Shown piece after piece: positions 33,771 to 43,113 of a stretch of DNA of 64,000 bases. The notes below the pieces were generated by a model. That model ran no database searches and was not told the DNA's origin. It saw only the letters and a list, made by a program, of their open reading frames with translations. Source of the stretch: Treponema phagedenis (lineage in GTDB: Bacteria > Spirochaetota > Spirochaetia > Treponematales > Treponemataceae); contig NZ_CP042818.1 of assembly GCF_008153345.1 (NCBI RefSeq), positions 1,240,001 through 1,304,000 of the forward strand. Reading direction: 5' to 3'. Every line of letters begins with the position of its first letter. Within the stretch, counting starts at the first letter, position 1. Made by a program: the position numbers and the translations under genes.

Positions 33771-35264
33771 TTATCGACCTGCCATCGGACGCGCCCAAAC
33801 TTCTTTGGAGAAGTTGCCGATATGCTCAGCACCCGACTCATCGTATGCCGCAATGGTGAAAAAATATAATCGTCCGTTTTTAAGGCCTTGGATGGTATAC
33901 GTCAATGCATTCCCGACATCGACCGGCGAACCGTCTGAAAAATACTCGCCTTTACAATCGCCAAAATAGATATAGTAACCTTTTACATCAAAGTCGACTG
34001 ATGGAGACCAGTAAAGCGTTACCGTTCCGTCCTTTCCCTCCGCCCAAATTTTTGACGGCGGCAACGGAAGCCCGTCTTTTTCATACTCAACTTTGATTGA
34101 ATGTATTAAAGGGGTTTTTTGCCCGGAAGAGTCCGGGTATAAATTTGCAGCAATTTGGAAGTATTTTCCACTAGTGTTTTTTATTTCTTCCCCCGGAAAA
34201 ACGGCCCGCCATTCAGGATAGGTTTCTGTCCAGTTATACCGATTGTTTGCCGATCGAATAAAAAAAGCCGCATCGGTTTGCTCCGGCAAAGTCAAATCCG
34301 CCCCCAATTTTTTAATTTGCGAAGATTCTCCCCCTGTATCAATGATTGTTGACTCAAACCTTCCGCCGTTTTTATCAAACTTATCAAAAAGATCTGCGAT
34401 TTCACATATTTTTGCAGGAGGCGAAAAATCATTTGTCACGCACAGTTCATCAATTAATCCTGCATATTTTTCACCGATATGCAAATCCGCCGCTTCTCCC
34501 AACATTGAATAAAAAACCTCTCCACCCTCTCTACCTGTGTCGGTTACATATAACAAAGCTTCTATCCTTTCATTTATGCGGTACTCAAGCAACCCTATTG
34601 ACTCATCATACGAAAGCGTGTGCTTGCTCCACTGTCCGGGAATAAGATTAGCCCTTGAAGCAGTTTTCACTGTTAAGCGTTTTCCGCTTTGATCGCGCCA
34701 AATTCCGTCAAGCTTCCACTCAAGTTTGTTTTGAAAAATAGCTGCAGTAATGTTTTGATAAAAACTTTGGCGGTTCTCAGTAATTGAAGACAACCATCGC
34801 AAAATAACGCTGCCGCTTTCACTTACCTTCGGGCAAAGCCAAAATTCTATAGAAAAAGAGCCGACAGGTTTTCCTCCGTAGAAAAACGATTTCGGATTAG
34901 GTCGTAATATCAGCCCTTGAGAAGAATTTAAAGTATTAAAAAGCCCGGCCCCATTTCCCCGTTTTGCCTGTTTAGCGCCCGAAGGCAACACGGATGAATC
35001 TACTGTAGTATAATTACCTCGTTCATCCATAAAAACAGTGTCATCAAAACTCAAATACAAGTCCGTAGATTTATGTATTTTCCTTTCCGAAGAATGCAGA
35101 CCGATCGCCGGATTCCCGTATTTTCCGGGCACTTCTTTTATGTTTTCTTTATAAAAAAGGGCATCCCATCCCTGCTTACCGCCTAAGTGTACAACGGCTT
35201 TTTCAGCCTCGAGCATACTGAAAAAGAGAAAAAGCGCATATATGGAAACAAGCTTTTTTTTCAT
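33771..35264 (-). CDS. Secreted LamG-like and fibronectin type III protein
   Basis: The 497-residue protein has a signal peptide (LVSIYALFLFFSMLEA). A concanavalin/LamG-like beta-sandwich covers about residues 60-290 (DLYLSFDDTVF, GSFSIEFWLCPKVSESGSVILRW, GQWSKHTLSYDESIGLLEYRIN, YAGLIDELCVTN). A second beta domain follows, then a fibronectin type III domain at about 405-490 (PPSKIWAEGKDGTVTLYWSPSVDFDVKGYYIYFG, LKNGRLYFFTIAAYDESG). This domain set points to glycan or surface binding at the cell envelope. No enzymatic motif is seen. Confidence 0.78.
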   Translation of the reverse strand: MKKKLVSIYALFLFFSMLEAEKAVVHLGGKQGWDALFYKENIKEVPGKYGNPAIGLHSSERKIHKSTDLYLSFDDTVFMDERGNYTTVDSSVLPSGAKQAKRGNGAGLFNTLNSSQGLILRPNPKSFFYGGKPVGSFSIEFWLCPKVSESGSVILRWLSSITENRQSFYQNITAAIFQNKLEWKLDGIWRDQSGKRLTVKTASRANLIPGQWSKHTLSYDESIGLLEYRINERIEALLYVTDTGREGGEVFYSMLGEAADLHIGEKYAGLIDELCVTNDFSPPAKICEIADLFDKFDKNGGRFESTIIDTGGESSQIKKLGADLTLPEQTDAAFFIRSANNRYNWTETYPEWRAVFPGEEIKNTSGKYFQIAANLYPDSSGQKTPLIHSIKVEYEKDGLPLPPSKIWAEGKDGTVTLYWSPSVDFDVKGYYIYFGDCKGEYFSDGSPVDVGNALTYTIQGLKNGRLYFFTIAAYDESGAEHIGNFSKEVWARPMAGR

Positions 35265-35423
35265 TATTTAAATTCTTCCTTAAATTTTTATTCTACTTAG
35301 TATATTCAGATATCGGCTTTTAGGAATAAAAATCAACTGTTTCTTTATAAGATTCCTAATAGATTTATCATACCCTGAATAGTCAAGTAAGCTGGGGCGG
35401 ATGTACATAATCCAAAAAACTTC

Positions 35424-35446
35424 TTTTAAAACATTGTTGCTGCATG
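35424..35446. repeat. Short repeat fragment before psuG end
   Basis: CTTTTAAAACATTGTTGCTGCA matches part of the dispersed repeat at 5064-5090 (TTTAAACCATTGTTGCTGCA). It is a solitary remnant. Confidence 0.5.
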
Positions 35447-35474
35447 TATTCGGGCTGTTTTTTTTGCCTTTGTT

Positions 35475-36398
35475 TTAGCACTTCACATACTCGCAGGCAA
35501 TTTGTGCTGCAAGTTTTGCATTGTTGAGCACAAGTTGAATGTTTGCCTCAAGACTTTTGCCGCCGGTGATTTCTTTTATTTCGTTTAAAAGATAGGGCGT
35601 GGTGTCTTTGCCGTGGATGCCCGCTTCTTTTGCCTTTTTTACGGCATTATTGATGGCATCGTTTATCAGGCGGCTGTCGATTGCGTGAGCTTCCGGAATA
35701 GGATTTGCGACAACCATGCCGGAGCCGAAGTCAAGTTTTTGCTGGACATAAAAGCTTTCTGCAATTTCTTTCGGAGTGTTGAGCGTGGTGTTCAGCATAA
35801 AGCCGCTTTGACGGGTAAAGAAGGCGGGCAGCTCTTTTGTTTGGTAGCCGATAACCGGTACTCCCTTTGTTTCAAGATATTCGAGGGTAAGCCCGAGGTC
35901 AAGAATTGATTTTGCGCCCGCACAAATAACCATCACGGGAGTTTTTGCAAGCTCTTCAAGGTCGGCGGAAATATCCATGGTAACCTCTGCGCCGCGGTGA
36001 ACTCCGCCGATGCCGCCGGTGGCAAATATGCCGATTCCGGCAAGGTGGGCGATAATCATAGTGGTGGCAACGGTTGCCGCCCCGTCCTGCTTTGTTGCGA
36101 CAATGGTCGGTATGTCCCGGCGGCTTGCCTTGGTAATTGCAAGTCCCTTTTTGCCGAAATAATCGATTTCTTCCGCAGAGATTCCCGCTTTTAATCTGCC
36201 TTTGATAATCGCAATAGTTGCGGGAATTGCGCCGTTTTCCCGCACACAGGACTCAACCTTGAGGGCGGTATCAACATTTTGCGGATACGGCATGCCGTGA
36301 GAAATAATAGTTGATTCCAATGCCACAACCGGTTTTCCCTTTGCTAAGGCTTCTTGAACCTCATCCGAAATATCGAGGTATTCATTGTAATTTTTCAT
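35475..36398 (-). CDS. psuG: Pseudouridine-5'-phosphate glycosidase
   Basis: The 307-residue protein shows the PsuG/IndA family motifs in order: VVALESTIISHGMPYPQN, ATIAIIKGRLKAGIS, ASRRDIP, KQDGAATVATTMIIAHLAGIGIFATGGIGGVHRGAE and VMVICAGAKSILDLGLTLEYLET. It cleaves pseudouridine 5'-phosphate to uracil and ribose 5-phosphate. It is 30 bases downstream of the PfkB-type kinase gene, the normal pairing. The host can probably salvage pseudouridine from RNA breakdown. Confidence 0.95.
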   Translation of the reverse strand: MKNYNEYLDISDEVQEALAKGKPVVALESTIISHGMPYPQNVDTALKVESCVRENGAIPATIAIIKGRLKAGISAEEIDYFGKKGLAITKASRRDIPTIVATKQDGAATVATTMIIAHLAGIGIFATGGIGGVHRGAEVTMDISADLEELAKTPVMVICAGAKSILDLGLTLEYLETKGVPVIGYQTKELPAFFTRQSGFMLNTTLNTPKEIAESFYVQQKLDFGSGMVVANPIPEAHAIDSRLINDAINNAVKKAKEAGIHGKDTTPYLLNEIKEITGGKSLEANIQLVLNNAKLAAQIACEYVKC

Positions 36399-36428
36399 AA
36401 CTCTACTCCTTCAATGTTTTTCCGTATT

Positions 36429-37355
36429 TTATAACGTATCTATGTTTGCACGCCGGCGGAGTAACGAAAGACTCATCGCTTCGCTGACCGTTTTTTCGCT
36501 TTCAACACAAATGCTTGCACATGCCGTTGCCGCTTCTCCGGACTCTTTTAAACCGAGTCCGTGTAAAAACGCCCATGCAAGTCCTGCCATCGCACTGTCT
36601 CCCGCTCCAGTGGTGCTGACTGCCTGCACCTGTTTCGGCGGGATTAAAACCTTTTCCGTTTTGTCGGCACAAAAAAGCCCCCGCATGCCGAGCGAAATAA
36701 AAACCTGCCGGACTCCTTTTTGCAACAGATTGTCCGCCACTCGATGTAAATCCTCATCGTCGGCGATTGGTATGCCGGTTAAAAATTCCGCCTCAAGCTT
36801 ATTCGGCTTTATGGTGTGAATAGAGCGCAAGCCGGCTTTTATTTTTTCCGCCTTGGTAACCGAAACCGCATCAACAAAAAGTGGCACCGTGCAATGCCGA
36901 AAAAGAAAGTGCAGGCTTTCCTCCGGAATATTGGTGTCGGCAACACAGAGCGCCGACTGATTGATATGCGGAAGTTTTGATTGTAGGAACTCCGGACTAA
37001 TCGTATCAAAAATGCCCATGTCGGCAATTGCAAGCTGCATTTCTCCCCGTTCATCGGTAATAAAAAGATAGGTTGAGCCCGACCTGCCTGCCGGCATATT
37101 TGAATCGGAAATATCAATGCCCGTCTGTATGCAGAAGTTTTTCATGCTTTCCGCTTGCAGATCATCACCGAAGGCGGTGATTAGTTTTACCTGCGTGCCA
37201 AGGCGGACAAGGTTTTCCGCGATATTTCTGCCGACGCCGCCAAAACTTACCCGCACGCGGCCGGGGTTTGAATCGGCGGCTATCAACTTCCGCTGCGGAG
37301 TTCCCGCAATATCAATGTTCGCACCGCCGACAACGGTTATATACGAAGGTTTCAT
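36429..37355 (-). CDS. psuK: Pseudouridine kinase (PfkB family)
   Basis: The 308-residue protein has both PfkB signatures: SFGGVGRNIAENLVRLG at about residue 40 and STTGAGDSAMAGLAWAFLHGLG at about 255. TVVGGANIDIAGTP opens the fold. Adjacent to psuG, it is assigned as the kinase making pseudouridine 5'-phosphate; PfkB members with other substrates are the alternative. The frame is open to 37532, but the family start is at 37355. The ribosome binding site there is weak. Confidence 0.85.
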   Translation of the reverse strand: MKPSYITVVGGANIDIAGTPQRKLIAADSNPGRVRVSFGGVGRNIAENLVRLGTQVKLITAFGDDLQAESMKNFCIQTGIDISDSNMPAGRSGSTYLFITDERGEMQLAIADMGIFDTISPEFLQSKLPHINQSALCVADTNIPEESLHFLFRHCTVPLFVDAVSVTKAEKIKAGLRSIHTIKPNKLEAEFLTGIPIADDEDLHRVADNLLQKGVRQVFISLGMRGLFCADKTEKVLIPPKQVQAVSTTGAGDSAMAGLAWAFLHGLGLKESGEAATACASICVESEKTVSEAMSLSLLRRRANIDTL

Positions 37356-37539
37356 ACGCTTATTTACTATTATACTTATATTTCTCTTTTCTGGGAAGAC
37401 ACTTGTACTAAGTAAACTGGGCAAGAGCAGAAAAAGCGTATTTTTGGAATTTATCTTAGATTTGCCGGATACAATAAATTCTAAGGACGTTATGCTAAAA
37501 TTTACCGCACCTATAGAATTTACCTCATACATTCCTCGG

Positions 37540-37975
37540 TATAGCGCTCTATAAGTAATTTGCTGTGATACTCATTGGAGCCATTAATGCAGCATTATAA
37601 AATTGTCTTGATTTGCATTGTTAAAAAGTGTTGCTCGTGTCGTTACTGAGTAAATGAGGCATGCGGGGAAAATGTTTTCGTAACACAATGTGCTCAATAG
37701 CCAAATTATAAAATATGTTTCAAAGGTTTGCCGTAAAACGCAAAAATTAAGACTATTAATTAAGACTATTATTATAGAAGAAAAACTTAAATTTTTTATT
37801 AAAAATTATAGATTTCAGAAGGGAAGACCTCAATCGGTGGCGTTATTTTATAGATTATTGTATCAAATTTTTGTACCGATAAAAGGTTATTGTTGAGAAA
37901 ATTGTGAACTAATCCGATTTCAATCATTTTTGTCCGAAAAAATAATTTTATTATTTTTTATTTTTGTTAGCGGCA
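37540..37975. other. Intergenic region before mraZ, no gene supported
   Basis: AT-rich. It carries a short direct repeat (TTAAGACTATTAATTAAGAC and TAAGACTATTATTATAG, about 37747-37778). A 68-codon frame at 37690-37896 lacks a ribosome binding site. Confidence 0.5.
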
Positions 37976-37979
37976 AGCA

Positions 37980-38007
37980 TTGACATTTCATTTTTTTGTG
38001 ATAGAAT
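37980..38007 (+). promoter_or_regulatory. Sigma-70 promoter of the mraZ division cluster
   Basis: TTGACA (37980-37985) and TAGAAT (38002-38007) with a 16-base spacer, about 38 bases before the mraZ start. Confidence 0.72.
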
Positions 38008-38015
38008 GTCTCAAA

Positions 38016-38050
38016 GTGGGTAAAAGTGGGAGAAGGTAGAATAAAGTGGA
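38016..38050 (+). promoter_or_regulatory. MraZ operator repeats
   Basis: GTGGG at 38016-38020 and 38026-38030, GTAGA at 38036-38040 and GTGGA at 38046-38050 are spaced exactly ten bases apart, each preceded by A/T/G-rich sequence (AAAGTGGG twice). MraZ is known to bind tandem GTGGG/TGGGN boxes upstream of its own operon. The last repeat overlaps the GTG start codon, so binding would block both elongation and initiation. Confidence 0.75.
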
Positions 38051-38495
38051 AAATGATGTGATAACGGGGGAATATAAAAACTCGCTTGATGAAAAAGGGC
38101 GGCTCATGTTTCCTGTTAAACTGCGTTCCGAATTATCTGAAATGAGGCTTGTAATCACTCGGGGGATAGACCGCTGTTTATGGGTGTTTCCTCTTGCGGA
38201 ATGGAAAGCGTTATCGGATAAAGTTATGGAATCCGCATCATTATTTCAATCAGGCTCAAGATCCGTGTTGCGCAGGCTTATTGCCCCCGCTCAGGAGATT
38301 GAGATCGATAAATCAGGCCGTATATCTATTCCCCAAAGTCTGCGCGAATATGCGGGTCTTGAAAAAGACTGTATTATTCTCGGTATTAACCGATATTTTG
38401 AGCTCTGGGATGCCGGAGCATATGAAACTTATTTGGAGGAAAGTGAGGCAGAATTTCAACAAGCAACCGAAGGGCTTGGAAATATTTGTCTTTAA
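38046..38495 (+). CDS. mraZ: Transcriptional regulator MraZ
   Basis: The 149-residue protein has two MraZ/AbrB-like half domains, GEYKNSLDEKGRLMFPVKLRSEL and APAQEIEIDKSGRISIPQSLREYAGLEKDCIILG, each with the DxxGR motif. The start codon is GTG at 38046 with AGAAGG nine bases ahead; a GTG at 38058 is a second option. It probably represses the cluster it heads through the repeats overlapping its start. It lies six bases before rsmH. Confidence 0.92.
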   Translation: MENDVITGEYKNSLDEKGRLMFPVKLRSELSEMRLVITRGIDRCLWVFPLAEWKALSDKVMESASLFQSGSRSVLRRLIAPAQEIEIDKSGRISIPQSLREYAGLEKDCIILGINRYFELWDAGAYETYLEESEAEFQQATEGLGNICL

Positions 38496-38501
38496 CGGCT
38501 T

Positions 38502-39455
38502 ATGGATGTTGTACACAAATCTGTATTACTGCAAGAATGTCTTTCACTTTTAAAACCTGCGTCCGAAGATACGCTTTTTGTTGACGGAACACTCGGAGAA
38601 GGCGGACATACGGAGGCGTTTTTAAAAACCTATCCACAGCTTTCAGCGATAGGTATTGATGCGGATCCGACTATTCAGGCAAAGGCAAAACTGCGTTTGC
38701 AGCCTTTTGCATCTCGTGTGCAATATTTTTCAGGTTGGTCTGACGATTTTTTCAAAAACTACTCGACAGAATATCCTAAACCGAACATTATTCTTTTTGA
38801 TTTAGGCATTTCAATGTTTCATTATATAGAGTCGGGGAGGGGGTTTTCCTTTCAGGCGGAAGAACCGCTTGATATGCGTATAAATCCCGCCACATCTCTT
38901 TCCGCTGCGGAAATTATAAACACATACAAAGAAGAAGAGCTTGCCTCAATTTTTTATACGTACGGCGAAGAGCGGTTTTCGCGTAAAATTGCGGGGGCTA
39001 TTTGTCTGCGCAGAAAAGAACAAGAGTTTAAAACGGCGGGAGACCTCGCAGAGGTGATTTTTAAAGCGGTTCCGCCTGCGTACCGACACGGAAGAATTCA
39101 CCCCGCAACGCGAAGTTTTCAAGCATTACGGATAAAGGTTAACGGCGAGTTGGATAGGCTTCCCGATTTATTGAAATTAGCTTTTCAAAGGCTTGCGTTA
39201 AACGGCAAGCTCGGTGTTATTAGCTTTCATTCTCTTGAAGACAGGATTGTTAAGCGATATTTCCGCGATCTTGCAAAAAACTGTAGGTGTCCGCCGGAAA
39301 TGCCGATATGTAAGTGCGGAGGGCGGCCGCTTGCGCAGCTATTAACCGGAAAGCCGGTTATACCAACTGATGAAGAAATACGGGTAAACCCCGCTTCTCG
39401 GAGTGCTAAGTTGCGAGCGGTAAAGAAAATCCTCACGGAAGAAGGTGCGGCATGA
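38502..39455 (+). CDS. rsmH: 16S rRNA (cytosine(1402)-N(4))-methyltransferase
   Basis: The 317-residue protein has DVVHKSVLLQECLSLL, DGTLGEGGHTEAFL, ILFDLGISMFHYIESGRGFSF, DMRINP and RSFQALRIKVNGELDRL, then VISFHSLEDRIVKRYFRD. A cysteine cluster sits near the end (CRCPPEMPICKCGG). It methylates N4 of C1402 in 16S rRNA. No clear Shine-Dalgarno is present, so it may be translationally coupled to mraZ. It overlaps ftsL by four bases. Confidence 0.95.
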   Translation: MDVVHKSVLLQECLSLLKPASEDTLFVDGTLGEGGHTEAFLKTYPQLSAIGIDADPTIQAKAKLRLQPFASRVQYFSGWSDDFFKNYSTEYPKPNIILFDLGISMFHYIESGRGFSFQAEEPLDMRINPATSLSAAEIINTYKEEELASIFYTYGEERFSRKIAGAICLRRKEQEFKTAGDLAEVIFKAVPPAYRHGRIHPATRSFQALRIKVNGELDRLPDLLKLAFQRLALNGKLGVISFHSLEDRIVKRYFRDLAKNCRCPPEMPICKCGGRPLAQLLTGKPVIPTDEEIRVNPASRSAKLRAVKKILTEEGAA

Positions 39456-39742
39456 GGCGATTTTTAATATTTTTTTTCACAGTGAGTATTCCTTTACTAC
39501 TTTTTTTAGGTGTTTGGCAGGCATCCAGATACAATGCAATTGAAAGAGAAATTAACGATTACAAAAAAGAGCAAGAAAGGCTCATAACTGAAAACAAACA
39601 GAGAATTTCCGCCATCTCCATTTTGTCGCGCCCTGAACGAATTGAAAAAATAGCGATAGAAAATTTAGATATGCGTAAAGCAAAGCCGTCCGAAATTATG
39701 CGGATAGAGTTGAAAACTGCAAAGGAGAAAAAAGAAAGTTGA
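39452..39742 (+). CDS. ftsL: FtsL-like division protein
   Basis: The 96-residue protein has a single N-terminal membrane helix (FLIFFFTVSIPLLLFLGVW) and a periplasmic coiled coil (YNAIEREINDYKKEQERLITENKQRI), ending with RPERIEKIAIENLDMRKAKP. Size, topology and place between rsmH and the wall genes fit FtsL, which bridges FtsQ/DivIB and FtsW. Sequence conservation of FtsL is weak, so context carries the call. Confidence 0.82.
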   Translation: MRRFLIFFFTVSIPLLLFLGVWQASRYNAIEREINDYKKEQERLITENKQRISAISILSRPERIEKIAIENLDMRKAKPSEIMRIELKTAKEKKES

Positions 39743-41139
39743 AAAATCTCTTAAGCTTTGATGAAACTTCTATCGCCGTTCAAGGCATGCTTCTCAAAAA
39801 CCATACAAAAGCGCGTGGGTTTTCATCCGTGTCGATTGACAGTAGAACAGTCAAAGACGGATCTCTTTTTGTTCCCCTTCGCGGAGAAAAACAAGACGGG
39901 CATCGGTATATACGGAGTGCTCTTGAAAAAGGAGCGGTATTGTTTTTTGCCGATGAAAAATTTCTTTCCGTTGACTCAAATAAAATAAAAACTGAAAAAC
40001 TTTGCGATGAGTTTTCCGCTTCCTGTATTCAAGTTAAAAATACTCTAGCTGCATTACAGGCAGCTGCCCGTTTTTATTTGAAAAAATTTCCGAATCTTAT
40101 AAAAGTTGGCATTACCGGATCAAGCGGAAAAACAACGACAAAAGAAATTGCCGGTGCGGTTTTAAGTCAAAAATTTTCTGTGGTAATGAATAAAGGAAAT
40201 CTTAATTCCGAAACAGGTTTGCCGCTTTCCGTTTTTGAGGTGCGAGACGAACATGAGGTGGGAATCTTTGAGCTGGGGATGAACAGAAAAGGGGAAATGA
40301 AAGAAATTACTTCGGTGCTTTGTCCTCAGTTTGGAATTATCACAAATATCGGCTCTGCCCATATCGGTATTCTCGGCTCACAGCAGGCAATAGCTGAAGA
40401 AAAAAAACAGATTTTTTCTTTTTTTGATAAAGATTGTATGGGCTTTGTTCCCGATTGTCCTTTCACTGATTTTTTGCAGGCTGTTCCTTTGGGTAAGGTA
40501 GTGTGTTATGAAAATACGACACTGAAAAACATTAAAAAAATAGAGAGTAAGGGAATGTACGGCTCTACGATTTTTTATAAAGATGAGGAAATTTGCTTTC
40601 CGCTGGCAGGAAACCATAATATAAAAAATGCTCAGGCGGTTATTGCGCTTGCCGAAGAACTCGGTCTGAGCGTAAAAGAAATCAAGCGCGGATTGGAATC
40701 TGTGCAGCCGATTTTCGGCAGATCACAGTTTATGCAAGGCGATGTTGACTGCCTTTTTGATTGCTATAATGCAAATCCCGACTCAATGTCTGCCGCCTTA
40801 GCGGTATTTTCAGAAACAAAAGTGCAAGGGAAAAAAGCGGCGGTTTTAGGCTCCATGCTTGAACTCGGAAAAGAATCGGCTGCGGCACATAAAAAAATAT
40901 GTGCACAGGCTGCAGCAAGCGATATAGATTTTATATACTTATTCGGAAAAGAGATTGGCGATTCCGGAAAAAACATAAACTGGAATGGTAAAACAGTTTT
41001 TTATTTTGATGAATCGGAAATGGATGCATTAGGAAAAGCACTTGATGAGAATCTTCATCGAGGGGATTTTGTTCTTTTAAAAGCTTCTCGCGGTTTGGCG
41101 CTTGAACGCTTGGAGCCGGTGTTAAGGAGGGCACGATGA
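39739..41139 (+). CDS. murF: UDP-N-acetylmuramoyl-tripeptide--D-Ala-D-Ala ligase
   Basis: The 466-residue protein has an N-terminal substrate domain with SVSIDSRTVKDGSLFVPLRGEKQDGHRYI, the ATP site GITGSSGKTTTKEI at about residue 125, NKGNLNSETGLPLSVF and DCYNANPDSMSAALAVF, then VLGSMLELGKES. It starts at a TTG that overlaps the ftsL stop; GGAG lies about 11 bases upstream. murE, mraY, murD and murG, often neighbours, are absent here. Confidence 0.92.
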   Translation: MKNLLSFDETSIAVQGMLLKNHTKARGFSSVSIDSRTVKDGSLFVPLRGEKQDGHRYIRSALEKGAVLFFADEKFLSVDSNKIKTEKLCDEFSASCIQVKNTLAALQAAARFYLKKFPNLIKVGITGSSGKTTTKEIAGAVLSQKFSVVMNKGNLNSETGLPLSVFEVRDEHEVGIFELGMNRKGEMKEITSVLCPQFGIITNIGSAHIGILGSQQAIAEEKKQIFSFFDKDCMGFVPDCPFTDFLQAVPLGKVVCYENTTLKNIKKIESKGMYGSTIFYKDEEICFPLAGNHNIKNAQAVIALAEELGLSVKEIKRGLESVQPIFGRSQFMQGDVDCLFDCYNANPDSMSAALAVFSETKVQGKKAAVLGSMLELGKESAAAHKKICAQAAASDIDFIYLFGKEIGDSGKNINWNGKTVFYFDESEMDALGKALDENLHRGDFVLLKASRGLALERLEPVLRRAR

Positions 41140-42272
41140 ATACAGCTATCAGTATTGAAAGAAATATTTATTATGAAAAGTATAGCTTTGTTTTTGTTAT
41201 GCTTACTATTTTATTAACCGGACTCGGACTTGCAACGCTTTATTCCGGATCGGTACATTATGCACAACGGTTTTTTGATAACCCGCTCTATTTTTTAACC
41301 AAACAGACTATAAGTCTCGGTATAGCATTTTTATGTTTTTTGTTTTTTATGCTTATTGATTTAGCTGCTTTACGAAAACTTATTCCGTTTATGCTTATTG
41401 CCTCATTTCTGCTTTGCGTTTTAGTTTTTATTCCGGGGTTGGGTATATCAAAGAACGGAGCAACACGATGGTTAAATCTTTTTTACCTGAAATTTCAGCC
41501 ATCGGAATTTGTAAAATTGGTGTTGGTTATTTTTTTGGCGAATTTTTTTGATAAAAATAAAGAGCATTTTGATATGCCGATGAAATCAATACTTCCTCCT
41601 TTTTTCGTAAGTGCGATATTTGTTTTATTGGTTTATTTTCAAAATGATTTTTCAACTTCCATGTTTTTATTATTTATTGTGCTCGTAATGTTTTTTATTG
41701 CGGGTGCATCTATTTTATGGTTTATAAAAGGTTCGCTTGTATTATTGCCAATGGCTGTTCTTATGGTGATAACTTCAACACATCGAATGCGGAGGGTGCT
41801 TTCATTCTTGTACCCCGACCATGATCCGCTGGGAGCGGGATATCAGGTAAATGCGGCATCGGAAGCACTCACCGGCGGAGGCTTATGGGGAATGGGAATA
41901 GGTAACGGAATTAGAAAGATTGCCAGCGTTCCCGAAGTGTATTCCGATTTTATCTTTGTGGTGCTTGGAGAAGAAATGGGATTTATCGGAGTTTGTGCGT
42001 ATCTTTTGCTTTTGCTTGCAACATCCATTACAGGTATTATTATTGCACTGAGGTCTTCCAGCAGGTTCGGGACATTTCTTGCGTTTGGAGCAACTGCTGC
42101 AATTGTTTTTCAATCTATTTTGAATTTAGCTGTCGTGGTGCGTCTTGTGCCTGCCACCGGCATGCCGCTTCCTTTTTTCTCTTTCGGCGGCTCATCGTTG
42201 ATTATCACACTCTCTTTTTGCGGGATAATAATAAATGTTTCAGGATTAAAAAAAGGTGGTGCCTATGTCTGA
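41136..42272 (+). CDS. ftsW: SEDS-family peptidoglycan glycosyltransferase FtsW
   Basis: The 378-residue protein has about ten membrane helices. Typical SEDS features are ATRWLNLFYLKFQPSEFVKLVLVIFLANFF, DHDPLGAGYQVNAASEALTGGGLWGMGIGNG and MPLPFFSFGGSSLIITL. It is FtsW rather than RodA by its place among ftsL, ftsQ, ftsA and ftsZ. It starts with ATGA overlapping the murF stop. It polymerises lipid II with a partner transpeptidase not encoded in the window. Confidence 0.92.
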   Translation: MNTAISIERNIYYEKYSFVFVMLTILLTGLGLATLYSGSVHYAQRFFDNPLYFLTKQTISLGIAFLCFLFFMLIDLAALRKLIPFMLIASFLLCVLVFIPGLGISKNGATRWLNLFYLKFQPSEFVKLVLVIFLANFFDKNKEHFDMPMKSILPPFFVSAIFVLLVYFQNDFSTSMFLLFIVLVMFFIAGASILWFIKGSLVLLPMAVLMVITSTHRMRRVLSFLYPDHDPLGAGYQVNAASEALTGGGLWGMGIGNGIRKIASVPEVYSDFIFVVLGEEMGFIGVCAYLLLLLATSITGIIIALRSSSRFGTFLAFGATAAIVFQSILNLAVVVRLVPATGMPLPFFSFGGSSLIITLSFCGIIINVSGLKKGGAYV

Positions 42273-43113
42273 TACTCCTTTATACGGTTTTGACAAAAGA
42301 GTTTCATATGTTGAAAATAATAAAAAAAAGGCAATAAAAAAAGATACGTTTAAATCGTTACTTTTAAAAATTATTATTATTATACTATTGCTTTGTCTTT
42401 TAGCGGAAGCTGTTTTTTATTTGTTTATTGTTCCTGCAGTTTCGGTTGCACAAGTAAATTTTTCAGGAAACAGAGAATTGACTGCTATTCATTTGGAAAA
42501 AATTGCAGGCTTGAGCGGAAAAGAAAAATGGAGTCAAATAAATACGTTGGAAATATCAAAACGCTTGGCAGCCTTTCCGCTTATTGAAGAGGCGCGTGTT
42601 TCAAAACGTTTCCCCGACAAGGTTTTTATTGAAGTAAAAGAAAGGTCGCCGGTTGCGATTAGTTTTGCGCAAGTGAAAGGGCGAACAATCGTAATGGAAA
42701 TCGATAAAACAGGAACTATCTTTAGAATAGGAAGCAGTATGACGGCAGGAAAACTGCCGGTTATTGGCGGATTGGAATTTGAAAATCCGCGTGCGGGAAT
42801 GAAAGTACATAGACAACTGATACCGCTATTTAATAAACTCAGTATTTTAAAAGAAAAAAATCCGGCTCTTTTGAGTGAAATATCCGAATTGGTAATTAAA
42901 CAAAAGAAATACGGAGGCTATGATTTATTAATATATCCGATGAGCGTTTCCATTAAAGTTTGTACCGATAATATTTTGAATGAAGATAAGTTACGGTATA
43001 TGATGCTCTTGCTTGATGTTATGCGTAAAACGTATGATGAGAATCGGATACTTGAATTAGATATTCGAGGTGATACAGCCGTTTGCAGAATGAGAGAGGA
43101 AGAACATGAGTGA
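42265..43113 (+). CDS. ftsQ: FtsQ/DivIB-like division protein with POTRA domain
   Basis: The 282-residue protein has a cytoplasmic start, one helix (LLLKIIIIILLLCLLAEAVFYLFIVPAVSV) and a POTRA domain (VAQVNFSGNRELTAIHLEKIAGLSG, LAAFPLIEEARVSKRFPDKVFIEVKERSPVAI). It ties FtsL and FtsB-type proteins together in the divisome. The start is 42265 because AAGGTGG precedes it; it overlaps ftsW by eight bases and ftsA by eight. Confidence 0.88.
   Translation: MSDTPLYGFDKRVSYVENNKKKAIKKDTFKSLLLKIIIIILLLCLLAEAVFYLFIVPAVSVAQVNFSGNRELTAIHLEKIAGLSGKEKWSQINTLEISKRLAAFPLIEEARVSKRFPDKVFIEVKERSPVAISFAQVKGRTIVMEIDKTGTIFRIGSSMTAGKLPVIGGLEFENPRAGMKVHRQLIPLFNKLSILKEKNPALLSEISELVIKQKKYGGYDLLIYPMSVSIKVCTDNILNEDKLRYMMLLLDVMRKTYDENRILELDIRGDTAVCRMREEEHE

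Noticed and set aside
37690-37896. 68-codon plus-strand frame before mraZ
   Set aside because: No ribosome binding site, AT-driven composition and no recognisable motif.
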